DNA from: Microbacterium sp. 2FI
Lineage (GTDB): Bacteria > Actinomycetota > Actinomycetes > Actinomycetales > Microbacteriaceae
Reading direction: 5' to 3'
NCBI RefSeq assembly: GCF_005502885.1
Contig: NZ_SCMR01000002.1
Span: 248,001-312,000 of the forward strand
DNA: 64,000 bases
Part shown: positions 1 to 8,503 of the stretch, piece by piece
Layout: each line of letters starts with the position of its first letter
How positions within the stretch are numbered: position 1 is the first letter of the stretch
Position numbers and translations under genes: made by a program
The notes under the pieces: generated by a model
What the model was told of the DNA's origin: nothing
What the model saw: only the letters and a program-made list of their open reading frames with translations
Database searches by the model: none

Positions 1-336
1 GCCACCGTGCACAACGCGCATCGCTACGGCACGCCCCGCGGCCCGATCGAGCGCGTCCTCGCGGACGGCCGTACGGCGCTGCTCGAGATCGACCTGCAGG
101 GCGCGCGCCAGGTCCGGGCGGCCGAGCCCTCGGCGACGCTCGTGTTCCTGCTGCCGCCCAGCTGGGACGAACTGGTCCAGCGCCTGGTCGGCCGCGGCAC
201 CGAAGGCGACGAAGAACGGGCGCGACGTCTGCGCACTGCGAAGACCGAACTGGCCTCGCAGGCCGAGTTCGATTTCCGCGTCGTCAACGACGACGTTGCC
301 CGCGCCGCCGACGAAGTCGCCCGGCTTGCGCACTGA
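1..336 (+). CDS. gmk: Guanylate kinase, C-terminal part (cut by window start)
   Basis: Guanylate kinase transfers phosphate from ATP to GMP in cytoplasmic purine nucleotide synthesis. Only the last 111 residues are inside the window; the reading frame is open from base 1, so the P-loop and start lie upstream. The visible part has the family's RYGTPR and PIE GMP-binding region, the LLEIDLQGARQVR strand, the VFLLPPSW segment, the RGTE lid and the RRL..A..E helix, followed by N-DV before the C-terminal helix. The usual length is about 190-210 residues, so a little over half is seen. rpoZ follows after 91 bp, an order common in bacteria. Confidence 0.96.
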   Translation, partial: ATVHNAHRYGTPRGPIERVLADGRTALLEIDLQGARQVRAAEPSATLVFLLPPSWDELVQRLVGRGTEGDEERARRLRTAKTELASQAEFDFRVVNDDVARAADEVARLAH

Positions 337-352
337 CCGGCCCCGACTCGCG

Positions 353-358
353 TAGAAT
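353..358 (+). promoter_or_regulatory. Possible -10 box upstream of rpoZ
   Basis: TAGAAT sits 70 bp before the rpoZ start codon in the gmk-rpoZ gap and matches the TANNNT form of actinobacterial -10 elements. No well-spaced -35 box is apparent. rpoZ may therefore have its own transcript as well as gmk read-through. Confidence 0.4.
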
Positions 359-427
359 GAGGGGATTGCCTCGGCTCGGCCGCGGCGTCTCACGCTTCCC
401 ACCGTCATCCGATCCAGGAGGATTCCC

Positions 428-682
428 ATGGCCGGAACGAACCAGGGCATCATCGAGCCCCCCATCGACAGCCTTCTCGAGAAGGTGGACTCCAAGTACC
501 AGCTCGTGATCTTCGCGTCCAAGCGCGCGCGCCAGATCAACGACTACTACTCGGACCTCCACGAAGGCAACCTCTTCGACAACGTCGGGCCGCTCGTCGA
601 CTCCACCGTCGAGGACAAGCCGCTCACGATCGCGATGCACGAGATCCACGAGGACAAGCTGCGTCTGCGCCACGTCGAGTAG
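428..682 (+). CDS. rpoZ: RNA polymerase omega subunit
   Basis: Omega is the small RNA polymerase subunit that binds the beta-prime subunit and helps its folding and assembly. The 84-residue product matches the short actinobacterial form: [27 protein letters not shown] at residues 11-40, then a less conserved middle and a C-terminal ALREI-like segment ([15 protein letters not shown]). The start ATG is preceded by a strong ribosome site (AGGAGG) about 6 nt upstream. It lies directly after gmk. In several other actinobacteria coaBC follows rpoZ; here metK follows after an 85 bp gap. Confidence 0.97.
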   Translation: MAGTNQGIIEPPIDSLLEKVDSKYQLVIFASKRARQINDYYSDLHEGNLFDNVGPLVDSTVEDKPLTIAMHEIHEDKLRLRHVE

Positions 683-730
683 ACATTACTCAGTGATGCC
701 CTCGGCTGCGGAGATGTCCGCCACCGGGGG

Positions 731-736
731 CATACT
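731..736 (+). promoter_or_regulatory. Possible -10 box of metK
   Basis: CATACT lies about 32 bp upstream of the chosen metK ATG in the rpoZ-metK gap. It is a plausible -10 element giving a leader of about 25 nt. No convincing -35 box and no SAM riboswitch fold is seen in the gap. Confidence 0.35.
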
Positions 737-767
737 GGTGCCCGCACACTTCCGACCTGGAGCATCG

Positions 768-1961
768 ATGACCGACCTGCGTCTGTTCACGTCCGAATCC
801 GTCACCGAGGGGCACCCCGACAAGATCTGCGATCAGATCTCGGACGCCATCCTCGACGCGATCATCGCCGAGGATCCGCGCGGTCGCGTGGCCGTCGAGA
901 CGCTGGTCACGACCGGTCTCGTGCACGTCGCCGGCGAGGTGTCGACCTCTGCCTACGTCGAGATCCCCGCGATCGTGCGCTCGGTCGTCAACCGCATCGG
1001 CTACACCTCGAGCGAGACCGGCTTCGACGGCGGATCGTGCGGCGTGAGCGTCTCGATCGGCGCGCAGTCGTCCGACATCGCCGCCGGTGTCGACAAGGCC
1101 TTCGAGCGCCGCGAAGACGGCTCGGAAGACCCGCACGATCTGCAGGGCGCCGGCGACCAGGGCATCATGTTCGGCTACGCGACGACAGAGACCCCGCAGC
1201 TCATGCCGATGGCGGCGTGGACCGCGCACCGCATGGCCGAGCGGCTCGCCGAGGTTCGCCGCTCGGGCGAACTGCCGTTCCTGCGTCCCGACGGCAAGAC
1301 CCAGGTCACGCTCGGCTACGACGGCCAGACGCCCCGCACCGTCGACTCGATCGTGCTGTCGACCCAGCACAATCCCGACATCTCGCAGAAGGCGCTGCGC
1401 GCCGCAGTGCGCGCCGAGGTCATCGACCCCGTGCTCGAGGCCACCGGGCTCGACGCGCGTGACGTGAACTACTACATCAACCCGGCCGGTCCCTTCGTGA
1501 TCGGCGGACCCAAGGGCGACGCCGGCCTCACCGGCCGCAAGATCATCATCGACACCTACGGCGGCGCGTCTCGCCACGGCGGCGGGGCGTTCAGCGGCAA
1601 GGATCCGTCGAAGGTCGACCGCTCGGCCGCGTACGCGATGCGCTGGGTCGCCAAGAACGCGGTCGCCGCGGGTCTCGCAGACCGCCTCGAGGTGCAGGTC
1701 GCCTACGCGATCGGCAAGGCGAAGCCCGTCGGCCTCTACGTCGAGTCCTTCGGCACGGGGCACGTCTCCGACGAGACGATCACCCGCGCGATCCTCGATG
1801 TCTTCGACCTGCGGCCGAAGGCCATCATCGACCAGCTCGATCTGCTGCGGCCGATCTACGCGCAGACCGCGGCGTACGGCCACTTCGGCCGCGAGCTGCC
1901 CGACTTCACGTGGGAGCGCACCGACCGGGTCGACGACCTGCGCGTGGCCGCCGGTCTCTGA
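768..1961 (+). CDS. metK: S-adenosylmethionine synthase
   Basis: Makes S-adenosylmethionine from methionine and ATP in the cytoplasm, the main methyl donor of the cell. The 397-residue product has the usual family length. [20 protein letters not shown] near residues 7-26 carries the ATP-binding His and the Mg-binding Asp; [19 protein letters not shown] around residue 280 is the second family signature, and [12 protein letters not shown] lies near residue 130. The frame is open further upstream to 693, but the ATG at 768 gives the conserved N-terminus ([10 protein letters not shown]) and has a weak CTGGAG site upstream. priA starts one base after its stop codon, so the two are probably cotranscribed. 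Confidence 0.97.
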   Translation: MTDLRLFTSESVTEGHPDKICDQISDAILDAIIAEDPRGRVAVETLVTTGLVHVAGEVSTSAYVEIPAIVRSVVNRIGYTSSETGFDGGSCGVSVSIGAQSSDIAAGVDKAFERREDGSEDPHDLQGAGDQGIMFGYATTETPQLMPMAAWTAHRMAERLAEVRRSGELPFLRPDGKTQVTLGYDGQTPRTVDSIVLSTQHNPDISQKALRAAVRAEVIDPVLEATGLDARDVNYYINPAGPFVIGGPKGDAGLTGRKIIIDTYGGASRHGGGAFSGKDPSKVDRSAAYAMRWVAKNAVAAGLADRLEVQVAYAIGKAKPVGLYVESFGTGHVSDETITRAILDVFDLRPKAIIDQLDLLRPIYAQTAAYGHFGRELPDFTWERTDRVDDLRVAAGL

Positions 1962-1962
1962 C

Positions 1963-3948
1963 ATGGCGCGGCCTGCGCCGCAGCGGGTCGCCCGCGTGCT
2001 GATCGACTCGCCGCTGCCGCAGCTCGACCGGCTGTTCGACTATGCGGTGCCCGCACCGCTCGCCGACGAGGTCGCTGCCGGCGTGAGGGTGCGGGTGCCG
2101 CTGCGCTCGGCCGGCCGCATGGTCGACGGCTTCGTCGTCGAGGTCGGCGAGCCCGACGCCTCCGATCGACCGCTGTCCGAGCTCGACGGGGTGGTCTCGC
2201 CGGTTCCGGTCCTCACGCCGGGGCTGTACTCCCTCGTGCGGCGCGCCGCGGATCGCGCAGCCGGGTCGGCGAGCGACATCCTGCGCCTGGCGATCCCGAA
2301 GCGCATGGTGCGCGCCGAGAAGGCGTGGCTTGCTGCCGAACCGCCGACCGCTCCGGTCGTCGAACCGGCCGCGCAGGCGTGGGCGGAGCACGCGCTGTCG
2401 GGCTTCCCCGGCCTCGGTGACGCTCTGCGAGACGGCCTGCGCATCGCGGTGGACGCGCCGCCGCGCCCGTTGCGACTCGAGAGCGGTGCCGATGTGGGGG
2501 AGTGGGCGGCGCTGCTGGCCGCGGCGGCCGTCGTCACTCTCGCGCGGGGGAAGAGCGCCATCGTCGTCGTCCCCGACCATCGCGACCGCGCCGAGCTCGA
2601 GGCTGCGCTCGACGGCCGCCTGCCCGACGGCGCGCTCGTACGCGACGACGCGAAGCAGTCGGGTCCGGCGCGCTACGCGGCGTTCCTCCGCACCCTCGCC
2701 GACGCCCCCTGCGTCGTGATCGGCAACCGCTCGGCCGTCTACGCACCGGTGATCGACCTGGGCCTCGTGGCCCTGTGGGATGACGGCGACCCGCTGTTGG
2801 CCGAGCAGCTCAGCCCCGGCGTCCACGCGCGCGACGCGGCGCTCCTGCGTCAGGAGCTCGACGGCGGAGCCCTCATCTTCGCCGGCCACACGCGCACGAC
2901 GGACGTCGAGCGCCTCGTCGCTGTCGGGTGGGTGACCGACATCCCCGCGGCACGTCGGATCAGCCCTCGGGTCGTGCTCAGCGCTACGCGCGAAGGCGAA
3001 TCCCGCGGGGCGCGGGTGCCCTCGGCGGCCTACGCCGCGGCCGCCGAAGCGCTCGCCCACGGTCCCGTCCTCGTCCAGGTCGCGCGGCCCGGCTACGCCC
3101 CCGTGCTCGTGTGCGCGCAGTGTCGGCATCCGTCGCGCTGCAAGCACTGTGCCGGCCCCCTGCACGCGGCACGCCAGGGCGCTGCGCCGACGTGCTCGTG
3201 GTGCGGCCGCACGGCGCTCGGCTGGGCGTGCCCGGAATGCTCGTCGACCCGCGTGCGCATGGCCTCGTCGGGCACCGAGCGCACCGCCGACGAACTCGGC
3301 CGCGCGTTTCCGGGCGTGCGGGTGATCGTCGCCGACGGCGACCACCCCGTCTCGCACGTCGACGCACGCCCGGCGCTGGTGATCGCCACGCGCGGAGCCG
3401 AGCCGATCGCGGCGGGCGGCTATCGCGCGGTGCTGCTTCTCGACGGCGATCGGATGCTGCTGGCCGACGATCTGCGCATCGGCGAATCGTGCCTGCGCTG
3501 GTGGTCCAATGCCGCGGCGCTCGCGGCGCCGGGCGCCCCCGTGCATCTCGTCGGGGTCGCCGGCCCCGTCGCCCGTGCGCTCGCGACCTGGACGCAGGCC
3601 GCATACGCACGAGGCGAGCTCGCCGATCGCGCGCCGCTGCGGATGCCCCCCACGGTGCGCGTCGCCGCCCTCGACGGCTCGCGCGCCGCGGTCGAGGCGG
3701 CCCTCGGCGCGCTGGGCACAGCCGTGCCCGAGCTCGACGCCACCGCGATCCTGGGTCCCGTGGCGCACGACGACTCGGTGCGAGCCCTCGTCCGCTTCGA
3801 TTACGCCCTCGGCATGCGGGTGGCCGACAGCCTCCGCGCGTCGGTCGTGAGCGCCGCCGTGAAGGCCCGGCGCCCCGCGAAGGGGCGAGCCGGTACCGTC
3901 CGCCCTACACTCAGAGTGCGGGTCGACGTACCCGATCTCGACCTGTGA
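1963..3948 (+). CDS. priA: Primosomal replication-restart protein PriA, actinobacterial type without helicase motifs
   Basis: PriA recognises stalled replication forks and helps reload the replisome. The 661-residue product starts with the 3'-DNA-binding domain (VARVLIDSPLPQLDRLFDYAVP, residues 8-29). The zinc-binding region is intact, with eight Cys at 384, 387, 393, 396, 411, 414, 423 and 426. The helicase core is degenerate: no Walker A GxGKT is found in residues 170-210, and the DEEH motif is replaced by ALWDDGD. This is known for actinobacterial PriA, which is thought to act without ATPase or helicase activity. It starts one base after metK, and fmt follows 8 bp downstream. Confidence 0.93.
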   Translation: MARPAPQRVARVLIDSPLPQLDRLFDYAVPAPLADEVAAGVRVRVPLRSAGRMVDGFVVEVGEPDASDRPLSELDGVVSPVPVLTPGLYSLVRRAADRAAGSASDILRLAIPKRMVRAEKAWLAAEPPTAPVVEPAAQAWAEHALSGFPGLGDALRDGLRIAVDAPPRPLRLESGADVGEWAALLAAAAVVTLARGKSAIVVVPDHRDRAELEAALDGRLPDGALVRDDAKQSGPARYAAFLRTLADAPCVVIGNRSAVYAPVIDLGLVALWDDGDPLLAEQLSPGVHARDAALLRQELDGGALIFAGHTRTTDVERLVAVGWVTDIPAARRISPRVVLSATREGESRGARVPSAAYAAAAEALAHGPVLVQVARPGYAPVLVCAQCRHPSRCKHCAGPLHAARQGAAPTCSWCGRTALGWACPECSSTRVRMASSGTERTADELGRAFPGVRVIVADGDHPVSHVDARPALVIATRGAEPIAAGGYRAVLLLDGDRMLLADDLRIGESCLRWWSNAAALAAPGAPVHLVGVAGPVARALATWTQAAYARGELADRAPLRMPPTVRVAALDGSRAAVEAALGALGTAVPELDATAILGPVAHDDSVRALVRFDYALGMRVADSLRASVVSAAVKARRPAKGRAGTVRPTLRVRVDVPDLDL

Positions 3949-3956
3949 GGAACCAC

Positions 3957-4880
3957 ATGCGCCTCGTGTTCGCCGGCACACCCGAGCCGGCGGTGCCGTC
4001 GCTGCGGCGCCTTGCGGCATCGGATCACGACATCGCCGCCGTGGTCACGCGCCGCGATGCACCGCTCGGCCGGAAGCGCCTGCTGACGCCGTCGCCGGTC
4101 GCGACTGCGGCCGAGGATCTGGGGTTGGAGGTCATCCGCACCGATCGTCTGGATGCCGAGGCCACTGCGTCGATCGCGGCCCTCGAACCCGACCTGGGCG
4201 TGATCGTCGCCTACGGCGGCCTCGTCCGCGAGCCGCTGCTGTCGGCGCCCCGCTACGGGTGGATCAACCTGCACTTCTCGCTGCTGCCGCGGTGGCGGGG
4301 TGCGGCACCCGTTCAGCACGCGCTCATGGCCGGAGACACGCACACCGGGGCGAGCGTGTTCCAGCTCGTGGCCGCACTCGACGCCGGAGATGTCTTCGCC
4401 GAGAGCACGCACGAGATCGCGACCGACGCGACCGCAGGCGACCTGCTCGCGATCCTCGCCGACGAGGGGGCGACTCTGCTCGCCGACGTCGTCGACGGGA
4501 TCGCCGCGGGCACCGCAGTCGCGCGTCCGCAGCAGGGCGAGCCGACCTACGCGAGCAAGCTCGGCGACGCCGATGGCCTCGTGCGGTGGGATGCGCCCGC
4601 GGCAGCTGTGCTCGGCCGCATCCGCGGTGTGACCCCCGAACCCGGAGCCCATACGACCGTCGACGGCACACGGCTTAAGGTCCTCACGGTGGATGCCGCG
4701 CCCGCCGATGCGCCCGCGCTGGCACCCGGCGCGATCGCGCTGCACGACCGCGACGTGATCGTCGGAACCGGCACTGCTCCGGTGCGTCTTCACACCGTCC
4801 AGCCCGCGGGCAAGGGCGCGATGCGCGCCGCCGACTGGTGGCGTGGGCTCCGCTCGACCGACCCGGTGGCCGGGTCATGA
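3957..4880 (+). CDS. fmt: Methionyl-tRNA formyltransferase
   Basis: Adds a formyl group from 10-formyltetrahydrofolate to initiator Met-tRNA. The product is 307 residues, the normal length. The N-terminal Rossmann domain begins RLVFAGTPEPAVPSL; the catalytic loop is INLHFSLLPRWRGAAPVQ near residues 101-118, and the Asp of LDAGDVF lies near residue 143. The C-terminal OB-like domain follows from about residue 205. The start ATG has a GAGGA site that overlaps the priA stop. Its own stop overlaps the rsmB start (ATGA), so fmt and rsmB are translationally coupled, an arrangement common in bacteria. Confidence 0.97.
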   Translation: MRLVFAGTPEPAVPSLRRLAASDHDIAAVVTRRDAPLGRKRLLTPSPVATAAEDLGLEVIRTDRLDAEATASIAALEPDLGVIVAYGGLVREPLLSAPRYGWINLHFSLLPRWRGAAPVQHALMAGDTHTGASVFQLVAALDAGDVFAESTHEIATDATAGDLLAILADEGATLLADVVDGIAAGTAVARPQQGEPTYASKLGDADGLVRWDAPAAAVLGRIRGVTPEPGAHTTVDGTRLKVLTVDAAPADAPALAPGAIALHDRDVIVGTGTAPVRLHTVQPAGKGAMRAADWWRGLRSTDPVAGS

Positions 4881-6247
4881 GCCGCACCGCCGCATCGCGC
4901 ACGGTCGCGTACGAGACCATCCGCGCCGTCCACGAGTCGGACGCCTACGCCAACCTGCTGCTGCCCACGTCGATCGAGCGCGCCGGGCTTGCGGCACCCG
5001 ATGCGGCTCTCGCGACCGAGCTCACCTACGGAACGCTCCGCCGGCAAGGCACCTACGACGCCGTCATCGCGATCGCGGCGGATCGGGGCATCTCCGAGAT
5101 CGATCCCGCCGTTCTCGACGCGCTGCGCCTGGGCGTGCACCAGCTGCTCTCGACGCGGGTCGCCTCGCACGCGGCGGTGAATGAGTCGGTCGAACTCGCT
5201 CGCGCGGCCGGCGGCCGCGGTGCCGCCGGGTTCGCGAACGCGGTGCTGCGGCGCGTCTCGCGCGATACGCCGGGGGAGTGGATGACGCGCATCGCGCAGA
5301 CCGCCCGCTCGGACGACGAGCAGCTCGGACTCCTGTTCTCGCATCCCGTGTGGGTCGTGCGGGCGCTGCGGCGAGCGCTGGCGGCCGAGCATCGAGCCGA
5401 CGAGCTCGAGGCGCTGTTGACCGCGGACAACGCCGCGCCGCGGGTCACGATGATTGCTCTCCCGGGGCTCGCGGAGGTTCCGGCCGACGCCCGTCGCACG
5501 CCGTTCTCGCCCTACGGGTTCCGCCTCGCCGGCGGCGACCCCGAGTCGATCATCCGGGAGTCCGGTGGCCTCATCCGCGTGCAGGACGAGGGTTCGCAGC
5601 TCGCCGCCCTCGCCCTCACCCACGCGCTGCCCGTGACGGCGGGCGAGCGCTGGCTCGATCTGTGCGCCGGGCCGGGCGGCAAGACCGCGGTGCTCGCCGC
5701 CGAGGCCCTCGCGCACGGCGCGCGGCTCGAGGCGAACGAGATCTCGCCCGCACGCGCGGGTCTCGTGCGGCGCGCGATCGAGGGCGTGCCGCTCGAGGTT
5801 CCCGTCAGCGAGCAGGACGGCCGCGTCCGTGCCGAGGAGTCGCCCGAGACCTACGACCGCATCCTCGTCGACGCGCCGTGCACCGGTCTGGGCGCCCTCC
5901 GGCGGCGACCCGAAGCGCGCTGGCGCAAGGCACCTTCGGATGTGCCCGAGCTCACCCAGCTGCAGCGCGAGCTGCTCAACGCCGCGGTCGGAGCCCTGAA
6001 GCCGGGCGGGGTCGTGGCGTACGTCACGTGCTCGCCGCACCTCGGCGAGACCGCGGGCGTCGTCGCCGATGTGCGCCGCGAGTGGGGTGCCGCGCTCGAA
6101 GAGCTGTCGGCGCGCGACGTGATCGCCTCAGTCTCGGAGTCCGACCCCGCACTCCCGGCGCAGACCGACGGCACCGGACGTGCTCAGCTCTGGCCGCACC
6201 GCCATAACACCGACGCGATGTCGATCACGCTGCTCCGCCGGGTCTGA
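4877..6247 (+). CDS. rsmB: 16S rRNA m5C967 methyltransferase RsmB (Fmu/Sun)
   Basis: Methylates cytosine 967 of 16S rRNA using SAM. In this 456-residue protein residues 1-150 form the NusB-like RNA-binding domain (ASRTVAYETIRAV and LATELTYGTLRRQGTYD), followed by a Rossmann methyltransferase domain. SAM motif I is WLDLCAGPGGKT near residue 258. The two cysteines of the m5C mechanism are visible: C335 in DAPCTGLG and C385 in VTCSPH. The start overlaps the fmt stop by 4 nt. It ends the left operon; the convergent glsA ends 18 bp further on. Confidence 0.95.
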   Translation: MSRTAASRTVAYETIRAVHESDAYANLLLPTSIERAGLAAPDAALATELTYGTLRRQGTYDAVIAIAADRGISEIDPAVLDALRLGVHQLLSTRVASHAAVNESVELARAAGGRGAAGFANAVLRRVSRDTPGEWMTRIAQTARSDDEQLGLLFSHPVWVVRALRRALAAEHRADELEALLTADNAAPRVTMIALPGLAEVPADARRTPFSPYGFRLAGGDPESIIRESGGLIRVQDEGSQLAALALTHALPVTAGERWLDLCAGPGGKTAVLAAEALAHGARLEANEISPARAGLVRRAIEGVPLEVPVSEQDGRVRAEESPETYDRILVDAPCTGLGALRRRPEARWRKAPSDVPELTQLQRELLNAAVGALKPGGVVAYVTCSPHLGETAGVVADVRREWGAALEELSARDVIASVSESDPALPAQTDGTGRAQLWPHRHNTDAMSITLLRRV

Positions 6248-6265
6248 CCCGCGCGCCCGTCCAGA

Positions 6266-7438
6266 TCACTCGCGCAGGCGGAACCCACCGGGCATCGACT
6301 CGAGCGCTCCGCGCAGCGCCGCGAGGGCAGCCGGATGCACTCTGCCGAGCTCGCGTGCATCGAGCGTCACGATGGCGTCGACGGGAAGCTCCGTAGCGAG
6401 CCCGCGCAGCACCGAGACGACGCGCTCCGCGCCCGCCAGCCCGAGCTCGCCGCCCAGGCGCACGACGCGGCCTTCGGCGTCGCGGTCGACGGTGACCGCC
6501 GGCGTCGCGAGGGTCTCGTGCGATTCGAGCAGGTGCATGCCGAAGCGCTCCGACAGCGTCTCGACGGCGGCGATGGCGCGAACGCTGTTGCCGTGCTCAT
6601 CGAGCCGCGGGCTGAACGCCGCGATGCCGAACTGCGAGGGCGCGACGGCGAGCACGCCGCCGCTGACACCGCTCTTGGCCGGAAGGCCCACGCGCAGCAT
6701 CCATTCACCCGAGAAGTCGTACATGCCGCAGCTCGCCATGATCGAGAGCACGTCGCGGGCGACGTCTTCGTCGACCACGCGCTCGCGGGTGACCGGGTTC
6801 ATGCCGCCGAACGCGAGCGTCGATGCCATGACGGCGAGATCGCGCACGGTCACCAGCAGCGAGCACTGCCGGAAGTACGTCTCGACCGCGATCTCGACCG
6901 ATCCTTCGAGGATGCCGTGCGAACGAAGCAGATGCCCGAGCGCGCGGTTGCGGTCGCCCGTGGCCGACTCCGACGCGTATACCTCTTCGTCGACCCACAG
7001 AGACCGTCCCGCGAAGGCCGAGAGCAGGTCCACGACACTCGCGGTGCGCTCGTCGACGTCGTCGCCGCGCACGAGGGCGGTGGTCGCGATCGCGCCCGCG
7101 TTGACCATCGGGTTGACGGGCCTCCCGGTGATGTCCTCGAGGCTGATCGCGTTGAACGGCTCGCCGCTCGGCTCGACGCCGACCTTCGCCAGCACCTCGT
7201 CGCGCCCGCGCTCCTGGAGGGCGAGGGCGAGCACGAAAGGCTTCGAGATCGACTGGATCGTGAACTCCGCGCTGTCGTCGCCCACAGCGCGCACGCGGCC
7301 GAAGGGTCCGACCGCTGCGAGAGCGAGCCGTTCGGGGTCGGCGGCGGCGAGTTCGGGGATGTACTGCGCCGTCGCTCCGGCGTCGTCGGGTCGGACGTCG
7401 TCGAGCACTTCCTGGAACAGCGCCGTGATGGGATCCAC
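6266..7438 (-). CDS. glsA: Glutaminase with C-terminal STAS domain
   Basis: Hydrolyses glutamine to glutamate and ammonia. Residues 1-300 of the 390-residue product match the serine-dependent bacterial glutaminase family: the SxxK pair is S63 and K66 in SISKPF, followed by GRPVNPMVNAGAI near residue 105 and SGVSGGVLAV near 250. Residues of about 310-390 form a STAS-like domain (DAIVTLDARELGRVHPAALAAL), as in other actinobacterial long glutaminases; its role is unknown but is probably regulatory. The GTG start lies 6 nt after a TATGGT box with no ribosome site, so the mRNA is probably leaderless. rpe is divergent, 20 bp away. Confidence 0.9.
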   Translation of the reverse strand: MDPITALFQEVLDDVRPDDAGATAQYIPELAAADPERLALAAVGPFGRVRAVGDDSAEFTIQSISKPFVLALALQERGRDEVLAKVGVEPSGEPFNAISLEDITGRPVNPMVNAGAIATTALVRGDDVDERTASVVDLLSAFAGRSLWVDEEVYASESATGDRNRALGHLLRSHGILEGSVEIAVETYFRQCSLLVTVRDLAVMASTLAFGGMNPVTRERVVDEDVARDVLSIMASCGMYDFSGEWMLRVGLPAKSGVSGGVLAVAPSQFGIAAFSPRLDEHGNSVRAIAAVETLSERFGMHLLESHETLATPAVTVDRDAEGRVVRLGGELGLAGAERVVSVLRGLATELPVDAIVTLDARELGRVHPAALAALRGALESMPGGFRLRE

Positions 7439-7444
7439 GGCTCG

Positions 7445-7452
7445 ACCATAAT
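7445..7452. promoter_or_regulatory. Overlapping divergent -10 boxes of glsA and rpe
   Basis: On the minus strand TATGGT occupies 7450-7445, 6 nt before the glsA GTG. On the plus strand CATAAT occupies 7447-7452, 6 nt before the rpe GTG. The two hexamers share four bases, and each spacing fits a leaderless transcript starting at the start codon. Any -35 element of one gene must lie inside the coding sequence of the other. Confidence 0.65.
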
Positions 7453-7458
7453 GGACGA

Positions 7459-8157
7459 GTGCCCCCCGAAGACGACGGTGCCCGCGAGGGCGGCCCCCGC
7501 ATCAACCCCAGCATCCTCGCCGCCGACTTCGTGAACATGCAGCGCGACCTCGCGCGCATCGCGACCGCCGACTTCGTGCACGTCGACGTGATGGACAACC
7601 ATTTCGTGCCGAATCTGACGTTCGGACCGCAGATGGTCGAGCGCATCCAGGCGACGAGCCCGATCCCGCTCGACGTGCACCTCATGATCACCGAGCCCGA
7701 GCGCTGGGCCCCGGCCTACGCTGAGCTGGGCGCGGCGTCTGTCACGTTCCACCTCGAGGCCGCCGCCGAGCCGGTGACCCTCGCGCGGCGCCTGCGCGAG
7801 ATCGGCGCGCGTGCCGGAGTCGCCGTGAAGCCCGCGACCCCGGTGGAGTCGCTGTTCGACGTGCTCGACGAGTTCGACCAGATCCTCGTGATGACCGTCG
7901 AGCCGGGGTTCGGCGGGCAGTCGTTCATGCCCGAGACGATGCCCAAGCTCGCCCTCCTCGCCGATGAGGCGCGGCGCCGCGGGTCGGCGGTGTGGCTGCA
8001 GGTCGACGGCGGGATCGGCGAAGCGACGATCGCGCAGGCTGCTGAAGCGGGGGCCGATACGTTCGTCGCGGGGAGCGCCGTGTTCGGCGCGGCCGACCCC
8101 GATGCCGCGATCGCGGGCCTGCGCGCGTCGGCCGACCAGCACCGTCACACGCACTGA
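7459..8157 (+). CDS. rpe: Ribulose-phosphate 3-epimerase
   Basis: Interconverts ribulose 5-phosphate and xylulose 5-phosphate in the pentose phosphate pathway. The 232-residue TIM barrel has the family signatures INPSILAADF (residues 14-23), the metal-site segment FVHVDVMDNHFVPNLTFGP (near 35-53), PLDVHLMI (near 72-79), MTVEPGFGGQSFMPETMPK (near 140-158) and the phosphate-binding VDGGI and AGSAVFG near the C-terminus. The GTG start follows a CATAAT box by 6 nt, which supports a leaderless start. An ATG at 7451 is out of frame. hisE follows after 41 bp. Confidence 0.96.
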   Translation: MPPEDDGAREGGPRINPSILAADFVNMQRDLARIATADFVHVDVMDNHFVPNLTFGPQMVERIQATSPIPLDVHLMITEPERWAPAYAELGAASVTFHLEAAAEPVTLARRLREIGARAGVAVKPATPVESLFDVLDEFDQILVMTVEPGFGGQSFMPETMPKLALLADEARRRGSAVWLQVDGGIGEATIAQAAEAGADTFVAGSAVFGAADPDAAIAGLRASADQHRHTH

Positions 8158-8186
8158 ACCGGCGGATCCGCCCTGTCGAAGGGCGC

Positions 8187-8192
8187 TAACCT
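8187..8192 (+). promoter_or_regulatory. -10 box of hisE (leaderless type)
   Basis: TAACCT ends 6 nt before the hisE GTG start, and no ribosome site is present. The spacing is the same as at other leaderless starts in the window. It would drive hisE and the genes downstream of it. Confidence 0.5.
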
Positions 8193-8198
8193 GGCTGG

Positions 8199-8462
8199 GT
8201 GAAGACGTTCGAATCGCTGTTCGCCGAGCTCGCCGCCAAAGCGGCCGAGCGCCCCGAGGGATCGGGAACCGTCGCACAGCTCGATGCGGGCGTCCACGCC
8301 ATCGGCAAGAAGATCGTCGAAGAGGCCGCCGAGGTCTGGATGGCGGCCGAATACGAGTCGAACGACGCCGCGGCCGAGGAGATCTCACAGCTGCTGTACC
8401 ACTTGCAGGTGCTGATGCTGGCGAAGGGGCTGTCCCTCCAGGATGTGTACCGACATCTCTGA
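8199..8462 (+). CDS. hisE: Phosphoribosyl-ATP pyrophosphatase
   Basis: Second step of histidine synthesis: removes pyrophosphate from phosphoribosyl-ATP. The 87-residue product is a single MazG-like all-alpha domain with the metal-binding pattern [14 protein letters not shown] (about residues 37-50) and [15 protein letters not shown] (about 59-73). It is a stand-alone HisE, not fused to HisI, which has its own gene at 10149. The GTG start follows a -10-like TAACCT by 6 nt, suggesting a leaderless transcript. hisG follows 41 bp downstream. Confidence 0.95.
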   Translation: MKTFESLFAELAAKAAERPEGSGTVAQLDAGVHAIGKKIVEEAAEVWMAAEYESNDAAAEEISQLLYHLQVLMLAKGLSLQDVYRHL

Positions 8463-8503
8463 GCGGTTCCCCTCCTCCCGCTGCGACTGAAGAAAGCCGA
8501 ACC

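Noticed and set aside
683..767. SAM riboswitch before metK
   Set aside because: The 85-bp gap is too short and lacks the conserved stem pattern of known SAM riboswitches.
690..4020. Long minus-strand frames opposite metK and priA
   Set aside because: They are antisense shadows without motifs or start signals; the plus-strand genes are certain.
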